Of a stretch of 64,000 bases of DNA, positions 1 to 14,664 are shown piece after piece; position 1 is the first letter of the stretch; every line of letters begins with the position of its first letter. A program made the translations under genes and the position numbers. Origin of the DNA: Aulostomus chinensis (taxonomy: Eukaryota > Chordata > Actinopteri > Syngnathiformes > Aulostomidae); contig JBBMOA010000001.1 of the NCBI GenBank assembly GCA_037954235.1, forward strand, positions 12,477,980 through 12,541,979. The letters are read 5' to 3'. The notes beneath the pieces were generated by a model. The model saw only the letters and a list, made by a program, of their open reading frames with translations. It ran no database searches and had not been told where the DNA came from.

Positions 1-3000
1 TTTATGAAGCTCACATCACTGTTAGCATCATTTTGAGGTTATTAGCAACTCTCATTACATCACTTTAGCATCATTTTGAAATTCGTAGCAACTCACACTA
101 CATTGCTCTCAGTATCATTTTGAGCTTTGTAGCAACTCTCACCACATCACTGTAGCATCATTTCTTAGGTAAATAGCAAATCTCATTACATCACTGTAGC
201 ATCATTTCTTAGGTAAATAGCAAACCTCATTATATCACTGTAGCATCATTTTGCGGTTCGTAGCAACTCTCACCACATCACTGTAGCATCACTTCTTAGG
301 TTTGTAGCAACTCTCATTACATCACTTTAGCATCATTTTGAGGATCGTAGCAACTCTCACGACATCACTGTAGCATCATTTTGAGGTTCCTCGCAACTCT
401 CACCACATCACTGTCGCATCATTTTGAGGATAGTCGCAACTCTCACGACATCACTGTAGCATTATTTTGAGGTTCGTAGCAAATCTCACCTCATCACTGT
501 AGCATCAATTCTTAGGTAAGTAGCAACTCTCACCACATGACTGTAGCATCATTTCTTAGGTTTGTAGCAACTCTCATTACATCACTCTAGCATCATTTGG
601 ACATTTGTAGCAACTCTCATTACATCACTGTCGCATCATTTTGAGGATAGTCGCAACTCTCAAGACATTACTGGAGCATCATTTTGAGATTGGTAGCAAC
701 TCTCACCACATCACTGTCGCATCATTTTGAGGATCTTAGCAACCCTCATTACATCACTGTAGCATCACTTTGAGGTTCGTAGCAACTCTCACCACATCAC
801 TGTAGCATCATTTTGAGCTTTGTAGCAACTCTGACCACATCACTGGAGGATCATTTCTTAGGTTAGTAACAACTCTCATTCCATCACTTCAGCATCATTT
901 TGAGATTCGTAGCAACTCCCACTACATTAATGTAGCATCATTTATTAGGTGAGTAGCATCTCTCACTACATCACTGTAGCTTTATTTTCAGTTAAGCAGA
1001 AACTCTCACTACATCACTGAAGCATCATTTTTAGGGTTTTAGCAACTCTTACTACATTACTGTCAGCATCATTTTGAGACTCGTTGCAACTCCCACTACA
1101 TCACTGTAGCATCATTTCTTAGGTTCGTAGCATCTCTCATTACATCACTTGATTATCATTTCTTATGTGAGAAGAAACTCTCACTACATTACTGTAGCTT
1201 TATTTTCAGTTAAGAAGAAACTCTCACTACATTACAGTAAGCATCAATTTGAGGACAGTGTCAACTCTTACTTCATCACTGCATCATTTTGAGGTTCGTA
1301 GTAACTCTCACTCCATGACTTTAGCGTCAATTTTTAGGTTTTAAGCAACTCTCACTACATTACTGTCAGCATCACTTTGAGCATCCTAGTAACTCTCACT
1401 ACATCACTGTCGCATCATTTCTTAGGTTCGTAGCAACTCTCATTACAACACTTTAGCATCATTTTTAAATTAGTAGCAACTGTCATTTCATCACTTTAGC
1501 ATCATTTTGAGATTAGTAGCAACTCTCACATCACTGTAGCATCATTTTGAGGTTCGTAGAACTCTCACTACATCACTGAAGAATCATTTTGAGAATAGTT
1601 GAAACTCTCACTACATCACTGTAGCCTTATTTTGAGTTTAGCAGAAACTCTCACTATATTACTGTCAGCATCATTTTGAGGTTTTTAGCAACTCTCACCA
1701 CATCACTGGAGCATCATTTCTTAGGGTAGTAGCAACTCTTACTACATCACTGGAGCATCATTTTGAGGATAGTAGTAACTCTTACTACACCACTGTCGAA
1801 TCATTTAAAGGTTCGTAGCAATTCTCACTACATTACTGTCAGCATCATTTTGAGGTTCGTAGAACTCTCACCACATCACTGTAGCATCCTTTCTTAGGTT
1901 AGTAGCAACTCTCATTACATCACTTCAGCATCATTTTGAGGTTAGTCGCAACTCTCACTACATTATTGTGGCATCATTTTGAGATTTTTCGCAACTCTCA
2001 CCACATCACTGTAGCATCATTTGTTTGGTTAGTGGCAATTCTTATTACATCACTGTAGCATCATTTGAGCATCGTACGAACTCTCACGACATTACTGTTG
2101 CATCATCTTGCGGTTTTTAGCAACTCACACCACATCACTGTAGCATCATTTCTTAGGTCAGTAGCTACTCTCATTACATCACTTTAGCATCATTTTTAGA
2201 TTTGTAGCAACTCTCACCACATCACTGCAGCATCATTTCTTAGGTAAATAGCAAATCTCACTACATCACTCCAGCATCATTTTTAGGTGAGTTGCAACTC
2301 TCAATACATTACTGTAATCATCATTTTGAGGTTTTTAGCAACTCTCACCACATCACTGGAGCATCATTTCTTAGGTTAGTAGCAACTCTCACTACATCAC
2401 TGTAGCATCATTTTGAGGATTTTTGAAACTCCCACTACATGAGTGTCAGCATCATTTTGAGATTAGTAGAAAGTATCACTACATTACTGTAGCATCATTT
2501 CTTAGGTTAGTAGCAACTCTCATTACGTCACTGTCAGCATCATTTTGAGATTAGGAGCAACTCTCACTACATCACTGTAGCATCAGTTTGAGATTTTTAG
2601 CAACTCTCACTACATCACTATCAGCATCATTTTGAGGTTGGTAGCAACTCTCACTACATCACTGTAGCATCATTTTGAGGTTCGTAGCAGCTCTCATTAC
2701 ATCACTTTGGCATCATTTTGAGATTAGTTGCAACTCTCACCACATCACTGTGGCATCATTTCTTAGGTTAGTAGCAAGTCTCATTACATCACTTTGGCAT
2801 CATTTTGAGGTTCGTAGCAACTCTCACTACATTACTGTAGCTTTATTTTGAGTTAAGCAGAAACTGTCACTACACTACTGTCAGTATCATTTTTAGGGTT
2901 TTAGCAACTCTCACTACATCAATGTAGCATTATTTTGAGATAAGTAGCAACTCTCACTACATCACTGAAGCATCATTGTGAGATTTTTAGCAACTCTTAC

Positions 3001-6000
3001 TGCATTACTGTAGCATCATTTTGAGGTTTTTCGCAACTCTCACCACATCACTGTCGCATCATTTATAGATTTTAAGCAACTCTCACTACATCACTGTAGC
3101 ATCATTTGGAGGATATTAGCAACTCTCACTACATCACTGTAGCATCATTTGGAGGATAGTAGCAACTCTCACTACATTACTGTAGCATCATTTTGAGGTT
3201 TTCAGCAACTCTCACTACATTACTGTAGCATCATTTTGAGGTTCGTAGCAACTCTCACTACATTACTGTAGCATCATTTTGAGGTTCGGAGCAACTCTCA
3301 CTACATTACTGACAGCATCATTTTGAGGTTTTTAGCAACTCTCACCACATTACTGACAGCATTATTTTGAGGTTTTTAGCAACTCTCACTACATCACTGA
3401 AGCAGCATATTGAGATTTTTAGCAACTCTGACTACATTACTGTTGCATTATTTTGAGGTTCGTAGCAAATCTCACCTCATCACTGTAGCATCATTTCTTA
3501 CGTAAGTAGCAACTCTCACCACATCACTGTAGCATCATTTCTTAGGTTTGTAGCAACTCTCATTACATCACTCTAGCATCATTTGGACATTTGTAGCAAC
3601 TCTCATTACATCACTGTCGCATCATTTTGAGGATAGTCGCAACTCTCAAGACATTACTGGAGCATCATTTTGACATTGGTAGCAACTCTCACTACATCAC
3701 TGTAGCATCATTTTGAGGTTCGTCGCAACTCTCACTACATGAATGTAGCATCATTTTGAGAATAGTAGCAACTCTCATTACATCACTGTAGCATCACATC
3801 TTCGGAAAGTAGCAACTCTCATTACATCACTGAAGCGTGATTTTGAAATTACTATCAACTCTCACCACATCACTGTCGCATCATTTTGAGGATCTTAGCA
3901 ACCCTCATTTCATCACTGTAGCATCATTTTGCCGTTCGTCGCAACTCTCACCACATCACTGTAGCATCACATCTTCGGAAAGTAGCAACTCTCACCACAT
4001 CACTATCGCATCATTTTGAGGATAGTCGCAACTCTCGCGACATTACTGTAGCATCATTTTGAGATTCGTAGCAACTCTCATTACATCACTGTGGCATCAT
4101 TTTGAGGTTTGTAGCAACTCTCACCACATCACTGTAGCATCATTTCTTAGGTAAGTAGAAACTCTCACCACATCACTGTAGCATCATTTTTTAGGTATGT
4201 AGCAACTCTCATTACATCACTTTAGCTTGATTTTGAAATTACTATCAACTCTCACCACATCACTGTCAGCATCATTTTGAGATTCGTAGCAACTCATTAC
4301 ATCACTGTAGCATCATTTTGAGGTTCGTAGCAACTCTCACCACATCACTGTAGCATCATTTCTTAGGTAAGTAGCAAATCTCACCACATCACTGTAGCAT
4401 CATTTCTTAGGTTAGTAGCAACTCTCATTACATCACTGTAGCATCATTTGGACATTTGTAGCAACTCTCAGCACATCACTGGAGCATCATTTCTTAGGTA
4501 AATAGCAACCCTCATTACATCACTTTAGCATAATTTTGCGGTTGGTAGCAACTCTCAGTACATCACTGTCGCATAATTTTGAGGTTCGTAGCAACTCTCA
4601 CCACATCACTGTAGCATCATTTCGTAGGAAAGTAGCAACTCTCATTACATCACTTAAGCGTGATTTTTAAATTACTATCAACTCTCACCACATCACTGTC
4701 GCATAATTTTGAGGATCGTAGCAACCCTCATTACATCACTGTAGCATCATTTTGAGCTTTGTAGCAACTCTCACCACATCACTGTAGCATCATTTTTTAG
4801 GTAAATAGCAAACCTCATTATATCACTGTAGCATCATTTTGCGGTTCGTAGCAACTCTTACTACATCACTGTAGCATCATTTCTTAGGGAAGTAGCAACT
4901 CTCATTACACTGCTTTAGCATTATTTTGAAAATACTATCAACTCTCACCACATAGCAACTCTCATTACATCACTGTCCGCATCATTTTGACATTAGTGGC
5001 AACTCTCACTACAACACTGTAGCATCACTTCTTAGGTTTGTAGCAACTCTCATTACATCATTTTAGCATCATTTCTTAGCTTAGTAGCAACTCTCACTAC
5101 ATCACTGTAGTATCATTTTTAGGTTACGAGCAACTCTCACTCCATCACTGTCAGCATCATTTTGAAATGAGTAGCAACTCTGACCACATCACTGGAGGAT
5201 CATTTCTTAGGTTAGTAGCAACTCTCATTCCATCACTTCAGCATCATTTTGAGATTCGTAGCAACTCCCACTACATTAATGTAGCATCATTTCTTAGGTG
5301 AGTACCATCTCTCACTACATCACTGTAGCTTTATTTTCAGTTAAGCAGAAACTTTCACTACATCACTGGAGCATCATTTTGAGGTTTTTAGCAACTCTCA
5401 CAACATCACTGAAGCATCATTTTGAGATTTTTAGCAACTCTTACTACATTACTGTCAGCATCATTTTGAGCATCCTAGCAACTCTCACTATATCACTGTC
5501 GCATCATTTCTTAGGTTAGTAGCAACTCTCTTTACATCACTGTCAGCATCATTTTGACATTAGTAGCAACTCTCACTACATCACTGTAGCTCTATTTTCA
5601 GTTAAGCAGAAACTCTTACTTCATCACTGCAGATTCATTTTGAGGTTCGTAGCAACTCTCACGACATCACTGCAAGCATCATTTTGAGGTTAGTCGCAGT
5701 TTCACTACATCACTGTAAGCATCATTTTGAGGTTCGTCGCAACTCTCATTACATCACTGTGGCATCATTTTGACATTAGTAGCAACTCTCACTACATCAC
5801 TGTCAGCATCATTTTGACATTCGTAGCAACTCTCACTACATCACTGTAGCATCATTTATTAGGTTCGTAGTAACTCTCTTTGCAACACTGTGGCATCATT
5901 TTGAGATCAGTAGCAACTCTCACTACATTACTTTAGCATCATTTTGAGATTCGTAGCAACTCTCACCACATCACTGTAGCATCATTTCTTAGGTTAGTAG

Positions 6001-9000
6001 CAACTGTCATTACATCACTTTAGCATCATTTTGAGCATCGTAGCAACTCTCACCACATCACTGCAGCATCATTTTTTAGGTTAGTAGCAACTCTCATTAC
6101 ATCACTTTAGCAACATTTTGAGATTCGTAGCAAATCTCACGACATCACTGTCACCATCATTTTTAGGTTTTTGACAACTCTCCCCATATCACTGGAGTAT
6201 TATTTCTTAGCTTTGTAGCAACTCTCATTCCATCACTTTAGCATCATTTTGAGACTCGTTGCAACTCCCACTACATCACTGTAGCATCATTTCTTAGGTA
6301 TGTAGCAACTCTCATTACATCACTGTCCGCATCATTTTGACATTAGTAGCAACTCTCACATCACTGTAGCATCATTTTGAGGTTCATAGAAGTCTCACCA
6401 CATCAGTGTAACATCATTTTGAGGTTAGTAGCAACTCTCACTACATCACTGAAGAATCATTTTGAGAATAGTTGAAACTCTCACTACATCACTGTAGCCT
6501 TATTTTGAGTTTAGCAGAAACTCTCACTATATTACTGTCAGCATCATTTTGAGGTTTTTAGCAACTCTCACCACATCACTGGAGCATCATTTCTTAGGGT
6601 AGTAGCAACTCTTACTACATCACTGGAGCATCATTTTGAGGATCGTAGTAACTCTTACTACACCACTGTCGAATCATTTAAAGGTTCGTAGCAATTCTCA
6701 CTACATTTCTGTCAGCATCATTTTGAGGTTCGTAGAACTCTCACCACATCACTGTAGCATCCTTTCTTAGGTTAGTAGCAACTCTCATTACATCACTTCA
6801 GCATCATTTTGAGGTTCGTAGCAACTCTCATGACATCACTATGAGCATCATTTTGAGGTTAGTCGAAACTCTCACTCCATTATTGTGGCATCATTTTGAG
6901 GTTTTTCGCAACTCTCACTACATCACTGTAGCATCATTTCTTTGGTTAGTGGCAATTCTTATTACATCACTGTAGCATCATTTGAGCATCGTAGGAACTC
7001 TCACGACATTACTGTTGCATCATCTTGCGGTTTTTAGCAACTCTCACCACATCACTGTAGCATCATTTCTTAGGTCAGTAGCTACTTTCATTACATCACT
7101 TTAGCATCATTTTTAGATTCGTAGCAACTCTCACCACATCACTGCAGCATCATTTCTTAGGTAAATAGCAACTCTCACTACATCACTCCAGCATCATTTT
7201 TAGGTGAGTTGCAACTCTCAATACATTACTGTAATCATCATTTTGAGGTTTTTAGCAACTCTCACCACATCACTGGAGCATCATTTCTTAGGTTAGAAGC
7301 AACTCTCACTACATCACTGTAGCATCATTTTGAGGATTTTTGAAACTCCCACTACATGAGTGTTAGCATCATTTTGAGATTAGTAGAAAGTATCACTACA
7401 TTACTGTAGCATCATTTCTTAGGTTAGTAGCAACTCTCATTACGTCACTGTCAGCATCATTTTGAGATTAGGAGCAACTCTCACTACATCACTGTTGCAT
7501 CATTTTGAGATTTTTAGCAACTCTCACTACATCACTATCAGCATCATTTTGAGGTTCGTAGCAGCTCTCACCACATCACTGTGGCATCATTTCTTAGGTT
7601 AGTAGCAAGTCTCATTACATCACTTTGGCATCATTTTGAGGTTCGTAGCAACTCTCACTACATTACTGTAGCTTTATTTTGAGTTAAGCAGAAACTGTCA
7701 CTACACTACTGTCAGTATCATTTTGAGATTTTTAGCAACTCTTACTGCATTACTGTAGCATCATTTTGAGGTTTTTCGCAACTCTCATTACATCACTCTA
7801 GCATCATTTGGACATTTGTAGCAACTCTCATTACATCACTGTCGCATCATTTTGAGGATAGTCGCAACTCTCAAGACATGACTGTAGCATCATTTTGAGA
7901 ATAGTAGCAACTCTCATTACATCACTGAAGCGTGATTTTGAAATTACTATCAACTCTCACCACATCACTGTCGCATCATTTTGAGGATCTTAGCAACCCT
8001 CATTACATCACTGTAGCATCATTTTGAGGTTCGTAGCAACTCTCACCACATCACTGTAGCATCATTTCTTAGGTAAATAGCAACCCTCATTATATCACTG
8101 TAGCATCATTTTGCGGTTCGTCGCAACTCTCACCACATCACTGTAGCATCACATCTTAGGAAAGTAGCAACTCTCACCACATCACTATCGCATCATTTTG
8201 AGGATCGTAGCAACTCTCAATACATCACTGTCGCATCATTTTGAGGATAGTCGCAACTCTCGCGACATTACTGTAGCATCATTTTGAGATTCGTAGCAAC
8301 TCTCATTACATCACTGTAGCATCATTTTGAGGTTTGTAGCAACTCTCACCACATCACTGTAGCATCATTTCTTAGGTAAGTAGCAACTCTCACCACATCA
8401 CTGTAGCATCATTTTTTAGGTATGTAGCAACTCTCATTACATCACTTTAGCGTGATTTTGAAATTACTATCAACTCTCACCACATCACTGTAGCATCATT
8501 TTGAGATTCGTAGCAACTCTCATTACATCACTGTAGCATCATTTTGAGGTTCGTAGCAACTCTCACCACATCACTGTAGCATCATTTCTTAGGTAAGTAG
8601 CAACTCTCACCACATCACTGTAGCATCATTTATTAGGTTAGTAGCAACTCTCATCACATCACTCTAGCATCATTTGGACATTTGTAGCAACTCTCAGCTC
8701 ATCACTGTCGCATAATTTTGAGGATAGTCGCAACTCTCGCGACATTATTGTAGCATCATTTTGAGATTCGTAGCAACTCTCATTACATCACTGTAGCATC
8801 ATTTTGAGGTTCGTAGCAACTCTCACCACATCACTGTAGCATCATTTCGTAGGAAAGTAGCAACTCTCATTACATCACTTAAGCATGATTTTGAAATTAC
8901 TATCAACTCTCACCACATCACTGTCGCATAATTTTGAGGATCGTAGCAACCCTCATTACATCACTGTAGCATCATTTTGAGTTTTGTAGCAACTCTCACC

Positions 9001-11413
9001 ACATCACTGTAGCATCATTTCTTAAGTAAATAGCAAACCTCATTATATCACTGTAGCATCATTTTGCGGTTCATAGCAACTCTCACTACATCACTGTAGC
9101 ATCATTTCTTAGGGAAGTAGCAACTCTCATTACATCACTGTCCGCATCATTTTGACATTAGTAGCAACTTTCACTACAACACTGTAGCATCATTTCTTAG
9201 GTTCGTAGCATCTCTCATTACATCACTTGATTATCATTTCTTATGTGAGAAGAAACTCTCACTACATCACTGTAGCTTTATTTTCAGTTAAGAAGAAACT
9301 CTCACTACATTACTGTAGCTTTATTTTCAGTTAAGAAGAAACTCTCACTACATTACAGTAAGCATCAATTTGAGGACAGTGTCAACTCTTACTTCATCAC
9401 TGTAGCATCATTTTGAGGTTCGTAGTAACTCTCACTCCATGACTTTAGCGTCAATTTTTAGGTTTTAAGCAACTCTCACTACATTACTGTCAGCATCACT
9501 TTGAGCATCCTAGTAACTCTCACTACATCACTGTCGCATCATTTCTTAGGTTCGTAGCAACTCTCATTACATCACTTTAGCATCATTTTTAAATTAGTAG
9601 CAACTGTCATTTCATCACTTTAGCATCATTTTGAGATTAGTAGCAACTCTCACATCACTGTAGCATCATTTTGAGGTTCGTAGAACTCTCACCACATCAG
9701 TGTAACATCATTTTGAGGTTAGTAGCAACTCTCACTACATCACTGAAGAATCATTTTGAGAATAGTTGAAACTCTCACTACATCACTGTAGCCTTATTTT
9801 GAGTTTAGCAGAAACTCTCACTGTATTACTGTCAGCATCATTTTGAGGTTTTTAGCAACTCTCACCACATCACTGGAGCATCATTTCTTAGGGTAGTAGC
9901 AACTCTTACTACATCACTGTCGAATAATTTAAAGGTTCGTAGCAATTCTCACTACATTGATGTCAGCATCATTTTGAGGTTCGTAGAACTCTCACCACAT
10001 CACTGTAGCATCCTTTCTTAGGTTAGTAGCAACTCTCATGACATCACTATGAGCATCATTTTGAGGTTAGTCGCAACTCTCACTACATTATTGTGGCATC
10101 ATTTTGAGGTTTTTCGCAACTCTCACTACATCACTGTAGCATCATTTGTTTGGTTAGTGGCAATTCTTATGACATCACTGTAGCATCATTTAAGCATCGT
10201 AGCAACTCTCACCACATCACTGCAGCATCATTTCTTAGGTAAATAGCAACTCTCACTACATCACTCCAGCATCATTTTTAGGTGAGTTGCAACTCTCAAT
10301 ACATTACTGTAGCATTATTTTGAGATAAGTAGCAACTCTCACTACATCACTGAAGCATCATTGTGAGATTTTTAGCAACTCTCACTACATAACTGTAGCA
10401 TAATTTTGAGGATAGTAGGAACTCTCACTACATCACTGTAGCATCATTTGGAGGATAGTAGCTACTCTCACTACATGACTGTCAGCATCATTTTAAGGTT
10501 TTAAGCAACTCTTACTGCATCACTGGAGCATCATTTTGAGGTTCGTAGCAACTCTCACTACATCACTGTAGCATCATTTTGAGATTTTAAGAAACTCTCA
10601 CCACATCACTGTTGAATCATTTTGAGATTTTAAGCAACTCTCACTACGTCACTGTAGCATCATTTTGAGGATAGTAGCAACTCTCACTACATCACTGGAT
10701 CATCATTTCTTAGATTAGTAGCAACTCTCACGACATCACTGGAGCATCATTTTGAGGTTTTTAGCATCTCTTCCTACATCATTGTAGCATCATTTTGAGG
10801 TTTTTAGCAACTCTCACTACATTACTGTAGCATCATTTTGAGGTTCGTAGCAACTCTCACTACATTACTGTAGCATCATTTTGAGGTTTTAAGCAACTCT
10901 CACTACATTACTGTAGCATCATTTTGAGGTTCGCAGCAACTCTCACTACATTACTGACAGCATCATTTTGAGGTTTTTAGCAACTCTCACCACATCACTG
11001 AAGCATCATTTTGAGATTTTTAGCAACTCTTACTACATCACTGTAGCATCATTTTGAGGAAAGTAGCAACTCTCACTTCATGACTGTCAGCATCATTTTA
11101 AGGTTTGAAGCAACTCTCACTACATTGCTGTAGCATCATTTTGAGGTTTTTAGCAACTCTCACAACATCACTGAAGCATCATTTTGAGATTTTTAGCAAC
11201 TCTTACTGCATCACTGTAGCATCATTTTGAGCTTCGTAGCAACTCTCACTACATCACTGTAGCATCATTTTGAGGTTTTCAGCAACTCTCACTACATCAC
11301 TGGAGCATCATTTCTTAGGTTTGTAGCAATTCTTGTTACATCACTGGAGCATCATTTCTTAGATCAGTAGCAACTCCCACTACATTACTGTAGTATCATA
11401 TTGAGGTTCGTAG
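1..11413 (+). repeat. 43-bp satellite array, left, outer subtype
   Basis: Tandem array of a monomer of about 43 bp (range about 41-45) that runs off the left edge. A typical monomer reads gtagcaactctcaccacatc followed by actgtagcatcattttgagg and a 3-4 base linker. Two common versions of the 3' half alternate, one ending in ttttgaggttc and one in tttcttaggt, so neighbouring monomers often form an irregular dimer. Long blocks are themselves duplicated: the rare variant gtagcatcctttcttagg occurs at 1881, 6754 and 10005. I see no gene in it. Short open frames within it are reading frames of the repeat, not proteins. Confidence 0.97.
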
Positions 11414-11855
11414 TGTCACGTCCCCATGGTCACGGGCATGGGGGCGTTGCATTATTTTTGACTTCCTTCCCTTCTCAGGTTCAAGCTTTATGGGGCGGAG
11501 CTGCTGACTAATTGGGAGCACCTGGGCCCGGCGTCTCCCAGCAATAAAGCAGGCGGCCAACCTGGCCAGCTGTCTCTCGCTCACTCCTCCTGGCCCACGT
11601 CGGAGCGATGGTTGTGTTTCTTGAGTTATGTCTTGTTTAGTTCTCTGCATCCATCACACCGCACACATACACCCCCTGTACACTCATGCACACACTCGCA
11701 CTCACCACTGACACTACTGATAACCACACTCCACTGTACGTTATGGTTTGCCTTGTGTTGATTTTGCGTTACTAATAATAAATTATTAGTTGTGTGTCAC
11801 GTTTAGTCTGCGTCTCCCTCCTTCGATGTCACGATTTCTGAGCCGTGTCGTGACA
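11414..11855 (+). mobile_element. Solo LTR (Ty3/gypsy-like) inside the satellite
   Basis: This 442 bp non-satellite block begins TGTCACG and ends CGTGACA, so it has the TG...CA ends and short terminal inverted repeat of an LTR. It is flanked on both sides by GTAG; removing the block plus one GTAG restores a normal satellite monomer exactly, so a 4 bp target-site duplication is likely. It contains AATAAA near 11543 and a second AATAAA-containing stretch near 11773, consistent with polyadenylation signals. There is no internal coding region or second LTR, so it looks like a solo LTR left by recombination. The gypsy assignment rests on general resemblance to fish gypsy LTRs. A non-autonomous DNA transposon with TGTCACG ends is the main alternative. 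Confidence 0.65.
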
Positions 11856-14664
11856 GTAGCAACTCTCACCACATCACTGTCGCATTATTTTGAGATTTTA
11901 AGCAACTCTCACTACATCACTGTAGCATCATTTGGAGGATAGTAGCAACTCTCACTTCATGACTGTCAGCATCATTTTAAGGTTTTAAGCAACTCTTACT
12001 ACATCACTTGAGCATCATTTTGAGGATAGTAGCAACTCTCACCACATCACTTTCGCATCATTTATTAGGTTAGAAGCAACTCTCATGACATCACTTTTGC
12101 ATCTTTTTGAAATTAGTAGATACTCTCATTACATCACTGTCAGCATCATTTTGAGTTCATTATTATCATTGAGGTTATTCGTTATTCTTTCACTGCATTA
12201 CTGTTAGCATTATTTTGATTTCATTAGCAATTCTTACGACATCTCCGTCACATTATTTTGAGGTTATTTGCAACTCTTCCTACATCACTGTAGCATTTTT
12301 TGAGGTTATTAGCAACTCTTACGACATCACTCTTAGCATCATTTTGAGATCATTAGTAACTTTAATTAAATCACTGTAGCATCATTTTGAGGTTCGTAGC
12401 AAATATTACTACAAGACTGTCAGCATCATTTTGAGGTTCGTAGCAAATATTACTACAAGACTGTCAGCATCACTTTGAGGTTATTCGCAACTATCACTAC
12501 ATTACTGTTAGCATCATTTTGAGTTTATTCGCAATCCTTAGAACATCACTGTAGCATCATTTTGAGTTCATTAGGAATTCTTACGACATTATCGTAATCA
12601 TCATATTGAGGTTTTTCCGCAACTCTCACAACATTACCATCAGCATCATTCTTTAATTCATTAACAATTCTTCCTACATCACTGTCGCATCATTTTGAGA
12701 TTATTAGCAGCTCTTACTACATTACTGTCATCATCATTTTGAGGTTATTCGAAACTTTCACTCCATTACTGTTAGCATCATTTTGAGATCATTACCAATT
12801 CTTCTGACATCACTGTCGCATTATTTTGAGTTTCGTAGCAACTCTTACTATATGACTGTCAGCGTCACTTTGAGGTTATTCGAAACTTTCATTCCATTAC
12901 TGTTAGCATCATTTTTAGTTCATTAGAAATTCTTACTACATCACTGTCGCATCATTTTGAGATCATTATCAATTCTTCTGACATCACTGTCGCATTATTT
13001 TGAGTTTCGTAGCAACTCTTACTACATGACTGTCAGCATCACTTTGAGGTTGTTAAAAACACTGACTACATTACTTTAAGCACCAGTGAGTTTATTAGCA
13101 ACTATCACTACATTACTGTTAGCATCATCTTGAGTTCATGAGCAATTCTGACGACATCACTGTAGCATCATTTTGAGGTTGTTAGCAACTCTTACTACAT
13201 TACTGTTGCATTATTTTAACCAACTCTTTCTGACTGACTGTCAGCATCACTTTGAGGTTTTTCGAAACACTTACTACATTACTTTAAGCATCACTTTTAA
13301 TTTATAAGCAACTATCACTACATTAATGTTAGCATCATTTTTTATTTCATTCACAATTCTTCCTACATCACTGTCGCATTATTTTGTGGTTATTAGCAGC
13401 TCTTACTACATTTCTGTCAGCATAATTTTGAGGTTATTAGCAACTCTTACTACATTACTGTTAGCATTATTTTAAGGTTCGTTTTTAACTCTTACTACAT
13501 GACTGTCAGAATCACTTTGAGGTTGTTAAAAACACTTACTACTTTACTTTAAGCTTCACTGAGTTTATTAACAACTATCACTACATCACTGTCAGCATCA
13601 TTTTGAGTTCATTAGCAATTCTTACTACATTACTGTTGCATTATTTTGAGGTTAGTAGCAACTCTTACTACATGACCAGGAGATCAACTTGGAAAACCCG
13701 GACTCTCAATTCTTACGACATCACTGTCGCATCATTTTGAGATCATTAGCAATTCTTCTTACATCACTGTCGCATCATTTTTAGTTTCATAGCAACTCTT
13801 ACTACATTACTGTGTCATTATTTTAAGGTTTGTAGCAGCTCTTACTACATTACTGTCAGCATCACTTTAAGTTTATTAGCAACTATCACTACATTACTGT
13901 CAGCATCATTTTGAGTTTATTAGCAATTCTTACTACATCACTGTCACATCATGTTGATATCATTAGCAACTTTTACTACATTACTGTTAGCATCATTTTG
14001 AGGTTCGTAGCAACTCTTACTACATGACTGTCAGCATCACTTTGAGGTTGTTCGAAACACTTACTACATTACTGTAAGCATCACTGAGTTGATTAGCAAC
14101 TATCACTACATGACTGTCAGCATCACTTTGAGTTCATTAACAATTCTTCCGACATCACTGTAGCATCATTTTGAGATAATTAGCAATTCTTACTACATCA
14201 CTGTCACATCATTTTGATATCATTAGCAATTCTTACGACATCACTGTTGCATTATTTTGAGGTTATTAGCAACTCTCACTACATGACTGTCAGCATCACT
14301 TTGAGGTTATTCGAAACTTTCACTACATTACAGTTAGCATCATTTTGAGTTCATTAGCAGTTCTTCCGACATCACTGTCGCATTATTTTGAGGTTCGTAG
14401 CAACTCTTACTACATGACTGTCAGCATCACTTTGAGGTTGTTCGAAACACTTACTACATTACTGTAAGCATCACTGAGTTTATTAGCAACTATCACTACA
14501 TTACTGTTGGCATTATTTTGAGTTCATTAGCAATTCTTCTGAAATCACTGTCGCATTACTTTGAGGTTAATGGAAACTCTAACCACATGACTGTCAGCAT
14601 CACTTAGTTTATTAGCAACTATCACTACATTACTGTTAGCATCATTTTGAGTTCATTAGCAATG
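11856..14664 (+). repeat. 43-bp satellite array, left, inner subtype
   Basis: Continuation of the satellite. The first ~260 bp after the LTR still match the outer array. From about 12120 the monomers change to subtypes such as ttattagcaactcttactac, ttcgaaacacttactacatt and tcagcatcactttgagg. Around 14340-14640 four monomer types follow one another in order (caattcttccgacatcac; caactcttactacatgac; cgaaacacttactacatt; caactatcactacattac). The same four types make up the right-hand array in opposite orientation. About 33 bp of foreign sequence interrupt a monomer near 13674-13706. The array stops abruptly at 14664. Confidence 0.93.

Noticed and set aside
3837..5519. Open frames of 60-73 codons in the left satellite
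   Set aside because: They are translations of the 43 bp repeat (recurrent SHHF/ITVA-like strings) with no start context or domain.
1..14664. CRISPR array
   Set aside because: Repeats are directly abutting with no unique spacers, in eukaryotic satellite context.
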